Below, piece after piece: positions 55,607-64,000 of a DNA stretch of 64,000 bases (position 1 is its first letter; the number at the start of each line of letters is the position of its first letter). Where the stretch lies: assembly GCF_019578655.1 (NCBI RefSeq), contig NC_063263.1, forward strand, positions 7,822,001 through 7,886,000. The letters are read 5' to 3'. The stretch is from Ricinus communis. Lineage: Eukaryota; Streptophyta; Magnoliopsida; Malpighiales; Euphorbiaceae. Both the position numbers and the translations under genes were made by a program. The notes beneath the pieces are model-generated. The model searched no databases and had not been told where the DNA came from. It saw only the letters and a list, made by a program, of their open reading frames with translations.

Positions 55607-57194
55607 ACAACTTCATGCAGTATTTCTTCAATTTTGAGCCGTCTGAAAGGCCATTGCTTTCTGTTTCTCTTTTGGTGATTTCTTTTGGCAGAAGTTGATG
55701 ACTGCACTCAGAGACGTCTTTGTGATTGCAAAACAGTGCCATTGCTATGCAGACTCAAAGAAGCTTCAAGTAATCTTTATTGCAGTGCAGTATAGCTGAA
55801 TCCCACTATAAAATGCCCTATCAAATAAATCAATTCTGCCGCCTGCCAAAGCCTTGGGTGTCAGCCAGCCTGATGAAACAAATGCTCCCTCATATTATGG
55901 CTCTACATGATCAATTATGATATGTTACTTTTTCAACTGATATTATGGGTGTCCCAGCCATGCTCAAACGCATCATATATGGGGTTTGACAATTCTTCTT
56001 TTCTTCATGACCTCGCATTAAAGATTACAAGACCCATGTGAGGAGTGATCTTTAGGGTTAGGGTTATTATTAGCTCTCCTGGAAACACTGCTAGTGGTGA
56101 TAGATACTATAAATCAATTTACATGAAGATATATAAAGAGATGGAGGGGCCCTGTTGCTGTCGAGTGTTGCCAGCTGAAACCTTTTTTTTTGTTCCGTAA
56201 GAAAATATTCTGGCAAAACTTTCAGTCATCAACTTCGGTGTTGAAAATAAAACTAGGCAATGCTGGGGTGATGTCCCTGTAATATTTACAGATAGTGGCT
56301 ACAGAGAATTTTATGACTGCTACTATGCCATCCTTGAGTCATTTATAAAATTCTTAATCAAAGCTATGATTCAAAAATTTAAGTGTTTCATGGCAGGGGA
56401 GGTTCTTGGAGAGTACAGTACAGAGACATTTTTATATACGAACTACTCCAATATCAAATGTTTTAGTTCAAGACATTATGTAATCTTTGCAACAAAATCA
56501 ATTTACTCTGAAAGAGTTTAATGGGAAAATTTTCAATTTGAGATGTGCTTTTTTGTTCTTTATACGGAGCTTTTCAATGAAATGTGAGAAAATGGTTGTT
56601 ATTAAGACAAAATCATGATAGAATAAAAATGAAATAATGGTGGAAGGAATATATACTTCAAATGAGGAAGGCTCATGTGGCGGGTGTCAAAATGATTTAT
56701 TGACGTGTGAATTCAATTCGCACATACAATTAACATAATCTTATCGAGTTACTATCATAAACATATTGAACTTTTTATGTTACGGTTTTAAAACGTGTTG
56801 TAAAAATGAATTGAACTATTTATGATACGATTTGAAGCGTGTTATATAGTGGATTGACGCACGAATTTATTATAACTCGTTTAATTATTATTTAAATAAA
56901 TATGTTATACTTATCATGGCATGTTAATATATAATTAATTAATTTTTTAATTATTATTTAAGAAAATATGCCTTACTTGCTGTGTTATATATACCCGTGT
57001 TACACATATTACTGCACAATCAATTAAGTAAAAATATTACATATTTCGTATTCGTGTAATTCATTTAAATTTTAAATCGTATTAAAATTGAGATACGATG
57101 ATATCTATTTAAATTTTGTATCATACTGGAATTGAAATAGATTGATTCCATTTTGCAAATCCTAATTATATCACCGGAGTAGATCCGGACGACC

Positions 57195-57480
57195 ACCAAC
57201 CTGTTTTGACACTCTGCTCAACAGGGATGGGTGCTGAAGAACAAGTGCCTTCCGTTCGTCTCTGTTAATCTTGCCATCCTTATCAGCATCAGCAAATGTC
57301 TTACCAAACAGAGGAGTCACCGTTAATGCTCACAACCGGAAAGGACAAAAGGAAGAAGTAGATAGAAACTCCACTTTTCTTTATCTGAATATAAGTATAT
57401 TCAAAAGAAAAGGCTATCTGAGAACTGCAGACCAGATTCCGGAAAAATGGCCTTCACCATTTGCTGGACCTGAAAATTAA
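57195..57480 (-). pseudogene. calcineurin B-like (CBL) calcium sensor relic
   Basis: Two exon-like pieces lie on the minus strand. The upstream one (about 57,472-57,412) follows TTTTCAG and reads VQQMVKAIFPESGLQFSDSL. The second (about 57,320-57,201) reads KTFADADKDGKINRDE, then ALVLQHPSLLSRV, and ends before a possible donor CAG/GTTGGT. The loop DADKDGKINRDE is a canonical 12-residue EF-hand with Asp1, Asp3, Asp5, Gly6, Ile8 and Glu12. The order and the LVLxHPSLL tail are those of the last EF-hands of plant CBL proteins. The linking frame is broken by stops, and I found no earlier exons before the PLD gene. A truncated, non-functional copy is most likely. Confidence 0.6.
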
Positions 57481-57991
57481 CAGAGAAGTCGATGACTGAC
57501 CCTAAAGAATGGTGCAATTTAATTGAAATCAGGACGTAGAATTTGACCAACTGGACTACCAAATTGGCCTTCAATTTCAGGTTAACCATATATGCAGGCC
57601 GAAGAAGGAAAAAATTGCTCCCTCTACTGAATAAGCCAGTTGATACTGTGCAGAAGAACCTAGGAAATAATCAAACTTCGTATATGGATGCTCTAGTGAC
57701 CATATTGGCATAGCCAACAGGATTTCATAAATCTTTTATCCAATCAAAGAGATCACAATAACTTATGAATGTCAACATTTTTATTGCATACACACATTGT
57801 AAGAATATTTTTTCAATCAATTTTAACTCATTACTACGTAAGGTCTTTTCAGTTATTGATAATGTTAGATGTATATATACATACATTAATTTCTCACACA
57901 ACAAAGTGGAGACCCATCTCAGATCATCAACAAAGTGTAAGAATGATATAAAAAATTTGACCCTTCAATCCAATCTTTATCCTCTTCAAAT

Positions 57992-60981
57992 CTATGTAGT
58001 AAAAACACAAGGTAACACCTTCGACCTCCTGCCCTTTACTGGGGTTTTTGTATCAGGGAAGTTACCATTTCCATCATCAATATCTTCAACAAGACCATCC
58101 TTTGTTACATTGATTGGATAATTCACTAAGTGCACACCTTCCATGTCTGTTACTTCTTCACCGCTGTATATTTTCCACATTGCCTCCCCTAATGAGTAAA
58201 TTTTGCCTACGCATTCCAAACTTTGAGGCTGTAGCAGTGTTTCTTCAACTAGGCCGGTGTGCTCGTACCATAGCGACATACGGTATGCTTGGATATCTCT
58301 AGGACTAGCCTTTTCTGTACCATTTTCTTGTTGGTAGCATCCTATTGCAATTTCAGTGTCCCGTTTCCCATCCATTGATCTTTGATTCACATTTGCAGAT
58401 CCTATTAATATGTATGCATCGTCCACTAAAAGAAAGTAGAGATAATCAATTGAATGGAAGACAGCACATGTATTATTATAAATTGTAATGAGTATGGTGA
58501 AAAACTCTTTAAGTAATAAGTGGACCGGTCAGAAATTGGACTGTTTATCTTTCAATCATTGAGGCTCTGATACCATATTAAAGAACCATTCTATTCGAGA
58601 AAAATGTAAGCAAATAGGATGAGAATTCCAACGCGAAAAGAGCAGAGAGGAATTAAAATCATACCTATCATGAGCTTGGAGTGGACATAAACCATGAACC
58701 TCCTATTCTTTTGCGCATTCCAGTATTGTGTACCCTGATGGGGTGAATATGGAGGAACAAACTCTCCCTTGCTCGCCTCTTCTCTATTAGCAAGGCAGAA
58801 GAAGTTCAAGTAATCTCTTGGATGCCCCGGCTCGCCGCTTTCTTGTAATGCTTCACCTATCAGTTTATACATCATTGCCATTGTTTCTCTGGTCCAATGC
58901 AATATATCCTGAACAGGTTCACTCTCTGGCACCCCCTCAGGCCACATTGGCATCAAAATATACACTGCAAATCTTTCTTTCGCCTTGATCTTGCTAACGA
59001 TCTTAAGTGCAATCTCAATAGGTATCAAATTTCTACATCCACAGTGCTTATCTTTATCCCACAAATGACACCCTCCAATGAAGTATTGATTCTCAATGTA
59101 TATAAACCTCTCTGCACGTCTAATTGCTTCTACATAAGCTTCGTGTATGCTTCGCTCCGAGGTTAAGTTTCTTGCCATTTTGCTTGCTGATACATGGTCT
59201 ATGGATCGATAGACTTGAACTTTCCAATTTCTACCATTGGAAATGCTTGAAGAAACAGGATTATAAGGTTGGTGTCTAAGATTTGATATTGAGCTAGTAG
59301 AGATTAACAGAGAAGGATCACACTGTTTAGTCCATCTTTGTTCAAAATTGGCAAGTACATCCCAAGCAGCTTCACCAACAATACAAGCATGGGCATCATG
59401 CCATGGCTCTCTTGGCCCTCCTTTTTGCAGATTAGCACCAGCAATATTTGTTTGGTAGAAGTCACCACAATGTGATTCTGCATTGAGTGTTTGAAACAAT
59501 GAATGTTGTTCAGTATCAAATCGGCCATCACATAGGTCTAATCCTCCAATAAAGCTCATGATTTCTCTATCATTTATCGAATCATTTGCTCGGGTATCTA
59601 CTGTTATAGTCTTTTGATGGTGTGCGAAGAAAGTAGGGAATTTATTATGCAATCTTGGACATAATTTGCATATTACTTTAGTATGTTTGAAATAAGCAAA
59701 AGCATCCTCATCATGAGTTCCCATCACCCCTTTGTTCTTGATGATTGGCAGAGATGTTTCATCGTCCCAAATCATGATTCTCACTGCTACACCTTCCTCC
59801 GCTTTTCGTTTCAGTAAGTCTCCAAGCTTTAGTCCTCTTGCATGTGGTATGTCTGTTTCAGAATCCCTGACCTGCATAAAATCATAAAAATTACTAAAAG
59901 CAGCTCAATGGGTACACACACTTTGCATGTAATTACAGGCCAGACCACCAGAGTGGTTAAAATAAAAACTGATTGTTACAAGGTTTCACTTACTAGCACC
60001 ATTTTGGGATTGAAAGACCACCCTGCAATGTAAATCAAAAGCTTTGCACCATCAATAGCTTTATAAACATCTTCCCATAATTTTCTTGGGGAGCCACAAA
60101 GAGCAAGTGGAGGCTGAAATGTATTAAGATGATGAGCATCTTGATAAAGTGTAACATGGCAATTGGATCTTTGAGGAAATGTGGCATTTCTTAGTCCTTG
60201 GGATTGACCATTACTGATTATCTTTCTCCAAGTTGGTTCAAGTTGTGCTGGTTTAAACCATAACATGAACCTCAGCTTGAGTTCAGGATTTGGTTTCCCA
60301 GTTTCCATTATGAGTGGAAAGAACCCATTAATGAATGTTGCTTCTTTGACTATCTTGTCTGCTTGGATATGGAATTTTCCCAAGATTGAGCACTTTGTTT
60401 TCATAGTAATGGTGATGATTGAATCTAGAGGATGAGCACAAAGAATCTGAAAGGTTTGATTCCAAACGCGATCATGTTCTTGACTTGTCTTTGCTACCTT
60501 CTTGTTGCCTATCTTGATTGTCACGTAAGTAGGTTTTCCATTTAAAAATAAACACTACAAAATAAGATTTAGAAACATATATGTTTGTTAGGTAAGATCA
60601 CGAACTATTTGATTAAAAAGACATTACACTGTTACCTACTCTTAAGCAATGTATACATTAAAGCACCAAAACGCATTTAAGCAACTTGAATTAATACTTT
60701 TATACAACCATCTTGAGTCATTTTTTCTCTATTAGTATCTAAAAATGGTGTCTTTTTAGTATCCATAATCATTTGGTACACTAATACATATTAATTAGAT
60801 CAAGTAAACATTATAATTATATCCAATTATATAAGATATGATTGCATATCTGCTATTGGCTAATGCATCTCTATTAAAGAACACAAGTACTTACATTGAA
60901 GGGAAATGTTGATATATAAGGTGTGGCATCAAAGATTGTAACTTCAACTGTTCCATGGAGAAATTTTTGAATTTCCTCCAT
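57992..60981 (-). CDS. PLDEPSILON: phospholipase D epsilon (C2-type PLD)
   Basis: Four exons on the minus strand, 60981-60895, 60554-59994, 59871-58665 and 58425-57992, join in frame to 762 aa, the family length. Introns are GT-AG. Residues ~1-130 form a C2 domain (HGTVEVTIFDATPY, WNQTFQILCAHPL). Both catalytic HxKxxxxD motifs are present: HQKTITVD (301-308) and HSKLMIVD (613-620). IENQYF and the C-terminal FPDTKT region are also conserved. The enzyme hydrolyses phospholipids to phosphatidic acid, and in Arabidopsis PLD epsilon is plasma-membrane associated and promotes root growth and nitrogen signalling (family knowledge). The first ATG after a TATA-bearing promoter is used. Its 3' side abuts a CBL relic. 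The N-terminus and length match PLD epsilon (alpha4) better than other PLD classes. Confidence 0.96.
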
Positions 60982-61091
60982 TGATATTGACCTTTAAACG
61001 ATGCTCTTTGGAAGAAAGATAGATAGAAAAAGAAAGAGAGGATGTAATTCAACTATACTTTGGTTTACTGGGTCTTGTTGTTATCATGATT

Positions 61092-61102
61092 TGTATATAA
61101 AG
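61092..61102 (-). promoter_or_regulatory. probable TATA box of the PLD epsilon gene
   Basis: Read on the minus strand, CTTTATATACAA lies about 115 bases upstream of the PLD start codon. This would give a leader of roughly 80 bases. Confidence 0.5.
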
Positions 61103-62000
61103 ATAGGTATAGCTACAAATTAACAAGCAAATGAAAACTTAGAATGCAAATGAATGTGTTGGCAGCTTTGGAAAAACTTGTAAAGTTCTACTTTTGCTAG
61201 TCTTAGAGGCAACCTTCAGGCCTTTCAAACAAGATTTTACTTCAAGTTGAAGTTTTTAATCTGAAATCACAATTCTCCTGCTCTAGATAGAACAACATCT
61301 ACAAAATATTTTAATGGATGAAATGACCCATTTTTGCAGGTTGTTCAAGTTGAATTCTGTCTTCAATCCTTTTCTTTTAGCAATAATTAGTATCAATTTG
61401 TCACAAATATTTTCCCACAACATCATCAGCTGTTGGCTTACTATGAAGTCCAAATAGATAGAATTGAAGAAACCCATTATAAGCAAAGGTCACTCATGCA
61501 CCATGGTCACATGATCCAATTTCAATTATACATTTCTAGAAGGTCCATACAACCTGTAACATTTTCTTTTTCTGCCTTTGCGGGTCTGTTTGACATTGAC
61601 CCTATATTTTTATTTTTAAATTTTGAAAATTATCTTTATAAAAAGTAAGTAAATTGATGATTTTTCTAAAATCAGGTTATAATTTATTAAATATTTAAAA
61701 AAATTAAACCTATATTTTAAACGCTCAATAGCAATTTCAAATACACCAATAAATAAATAATGTACATCAAATAAAGTGCTTAATTGGTACTTTATATGTG
61801 AAATTAAGAGGAGTATAGTTTGAGTTTCCTCGTCGACATCCATCAATATTAATAGAAACTTACCATTTTTATGGAAAATGCATAAGAATAGCTATTTCAT
61901 ATTTTATAGTTTAAGACTCGTTAAAAGTAAAAATATATTCTTCATTACACACTATATGCATTCATATTTCATTTAATCACAGCTTAAAAATAATTTTTTA

Positions 62001-62176
62001 TTTATAATCTTATGATGTTACGTGTCAATTTTTAAACTTTATTTTTCTAATTAAAGTAAGAATATATAAAATATATAAAAATAGTAATATTTATAATCTT
62101 ATGATGTTATATGTCAATTTTTAAGCTTTATTTTTCTAATTAAAGTAAGAAAATATAAAATATATAAAAATAGTAA
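62001..62176. repeat. 89 bp tandem duplication
   Basis: The unit at 62,001-62,089 is repeated from 62,090 to about 62,176 with few changes. Both copies contain TTTATAATCTTATGATGTTA and TTTTTCTAATTAAAGTAAGA. Confidence 0.93.
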
Positions 62177-63639
62177 GAATTTCGCTAAGTAAAAAAATAG
62201 TCATTTCTTACACTCGTCATAAAAATAAAAACTCATTGCTATTTAAATTATACTATAAATTATAATAACTCACCGTAATTAAATATATAATTTCTCATTT
62301 TAAAACTCCAATTCCAACTTACTCTAGCGACATAAGTAGAAGGGAAAAAGATGAGAGATTCAAAAACCAAAAACTCTAATTAATCACCTTAAGTACCCTA
62401 AAGAAACAGGATGCAATTGCCATACTCAAAACCATAACATAGAAATTCTTTACCTTGTTATCTTCCCCATTTCAATTTTTGGTGCCTTGTTAATCATTAA
62501 TTCAATCATCCAAGGAAAAAGAAATGTCCCCTTAAAGTAATAAGAAATTCCTTTATTCATGTGCTACCAAAGTAAAACCATACAACCACATTGTACCACA
62601 AACTTTTCCTTTGCATCACTTCATTTCCTACCCTACAACATAAAGTTGCACAAACCTTTTCCCTCAAACTTTACTTGATGTGGCACTTTCCCCTTGACCT
62701 ATCTTTTAGAGCCCCACACTATACTCTACATGCTTCCCCATCTCTTAGCTAATGACGTGGCAATTTAGTATTGGGTATCCTTTTTAAGTGCAATGTCCTC
62801 ATGCCATGTGTAATGTAAATCTTTAAATTTATTAGAGGCCAAGAAATGTACTGCATAATTAGAGTAGGAATTCCATGATACTTACTGTAAAAATTGTAAG
62901 TAACAGTAAATATGAAAATCTAAGTTTTACATTTTATTTTATTTTTAATAAGTAGAAATATTAATTTTTAAATATTCTGAACTCGAACACTTGTATAATG
63001 CGAAGAAAGAGATATACAGAACGCAACGTTCTAGTAAAATGAACATGACACGTGGGCAAAGCTGGCGGGCCTTGGTGGCACCTTGCCGTCTCTTTATCAA
63101 TGCCGTCCCTACAGGCAAGGTTAGTGTGGTCTTATCCTGCAGAACAGTTTGGAATTGATGGACATGGGGGCCCAATAAGAAACCTACCCCCAATTCTTAT
63201 TTAATAAAAATAATTTTACTTTTTAGATATTTCAAGTGTTCATCAAACCTCATCAACCTACCCATCATGATGATGATCATCACCCATGTGAACTCAAGTG
63301 TCCTTTCTTCCCTTGTGAAAATTTAAAATCTTCTCTTAAATTCTTATATAAAATGACATTTAATTTCTTGGAAAAACAAAAAAAAAAAAAACAAAAAATG
63401 TGTAATATATATTAATCAAATATTAGGAGCTAAGTCAATGTATTCTAGGAGATAAATGTCCTTGTAATGAAATCCACGTGTGTTATAGTTCATTTATTTC
63501 AAATTAATTGTATTTTTTAGTATTTTATTTCAATTTAAAACTATTTAATATATTTAATCATAAAAAAATAATTAGATAAGACTAAATTATTTTTAAAAAA
63601 TATCATTAATATATATATATAATATTCATAAACTTATAT

Positions 63640-63860
63640 TGATTACTCAATTTAATACTTTAATTTTCGGTTTGAGTAACAAACACTTAAATTTTATTTT
63701 TAATATTTAAATATTTTTAACTTTTAATTTAATTTAATATATACTTAAATTTTATTTTTTTAGATAATATTTAAACACCTACATACAATACACGTGAATA
63801 TATTGAATGAAAACACACGTTCGAAAATATTTAAGAGTTTGTTAGGTTATATCAAAAATT
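63640..63860 (-). repeat. diverged copy of the inverted-repeat (MITE-like) family
   Basis: It aligns with the reverse complement of 55,333-55,606. Shared blocks include AACAAACAC, ACTTTATTTTTTTGATAA-like and ACATTTAAACAC-like runs, AATACACxTGxA and GTTGAATGAA-like runs, and GTTATATCAAAAA. The ends are eroded. Confidence 0.5.
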
Positions 63861-64000
63861 ATTAATATTAAATTATGTAAATATAAAAACTCAGGAAATT
63901 AATTATATAGTTGACCTGTAAAAATATTATCTATCGAGTATATAATTTAGTAGAGATAAAGTAGAGTTATGGATGAAAATTAAAATTACATTATCCTTAA

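Larger units (their letters stand above)
50878..57190. other. long non-coding or unrecognised region downstream of the FLX-like gene
   Basis: The sequence at 50,900-56,400 looks less AT-rich than most spacers here and resembles transcribed or intron-like DNA, yet ORFs are short (up to ~100 codons) and none is recognisable. It holds a 44 bp tandem duplication (54,591-54,678) and an inverted-repeat MITE (55,333-55,606). The part at 56,690-57,140 is a degenerate AT-rich repeat with scattered CGTGTTA/AACACG motifs. It might include an extended 3' region of the FLX-like gene, a long non-coding RNA or a decayed gene. Confidence 0.4.
61103..64000. other. PLD epsilon upstream region and intergenic spacer
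   Basis: I can support no gene here. It holds an 89 bp tandem duplication at 62.0-62.2 kb and a less AT-rich patch at 63,020-63,200. ACACGTGG (63,048-63,055) and CCACGTG (63,474-63,480) are G-box/ABRE-type motifs. A diverged repeat copy lies at the right edge. Confidence 0.5.

Noticed and set aside
59304..59531. Minus-strand ORF within the PLD epsilon exon
   Set aside because: It is an out-of-frame shadow of the long PLD exon 59,871-58,665.

Overview
This is nuclear DNA from a flowering plant, most likely a eudicot. It is AT-rich, with GT-AG spliced genes, long non-coding gaps, AT/GA microsatellites and small DNA transposons. The encoded proteins resemble eudicot (Arabidopsis-type) families throughout. 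I cannot name the species.

I could rebuild six intact protein-coding genes exon by exon, each with continuous reading frames. In order they are: (1) a chloroplast Mini-RNase III-like protein, minus strand, 13.65-18.68 kb, 6 exons, 260 aa; (2) a DEAD-box RNA helicase of the RH20/p68 type, plus strand, 25.30-31.27 kb, 10 exons, 505 aa; (3) a small single-membrane-span protein of unknown function, plus strand, 33.21-36.36 kb, 3 exons, 191 aa; (4) the brassinosteroid C-23 hydroxylase CYP90D1, plus strand, 40.11-45.01 kb, 8 exons, 482 aa; (5) a FLX-like coiled-coil protein, plus strand, 49.35-50.88 kb, 4 coding exons, 270 aa; (6) phospholipase D epsilon, minus strand, 57.99-60.98 kb, 4 exons, 762 aa. 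From memory, genes 1, 2, 3, 5 and 6 have Arabidopsis counterparts in one run (At1g55140-At1g55180). CYP90D1 sits beside the second Mini-III gene there (At3g13730/At3g13740). The window therefore looks like the undivided ancestral block that Arabidopsis split between two duplicated segments. The genes do not form one pathway; they are neighbours by descent.

Mobile DNA fills much of the rest. The divergent Mini-III/RH20 intergenic region holds a ~5.7 kb Mutator-like element with ~115 bp terminal inverted repeats and a recognisable but badly broken transposase. RH20 intron 2 holds a ~690 bp hAT-like element with an 8 bp near-perfect target duplication. Mini-III intron 4 holds a ~900 bp long-inverted-repeat element with a Tourist-like MITE nested inside it. 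A ~275 bp inverted-repeat family has diverged copies near 47.6, 55.3 and 63.7 kb. A calcineurin-B-like (CBL) EF-hand relic lies downstream of the PLD gene.

The first 13.6 kb, 36.4-40.1 kb, 45.0-48.6 kb, 50.9-57.2 kb and 61-64 kb carry no gene I can support. I found no RNA genes, CRISPR arrays or anything that looks like a new molecular system. The most checkable oddities are the ancestral gene block, a GC-AG intron in CYP90D1, and its leader, which has a GA microsatellite, an overlapping upstream ORF and an in-frame upstream ATG.
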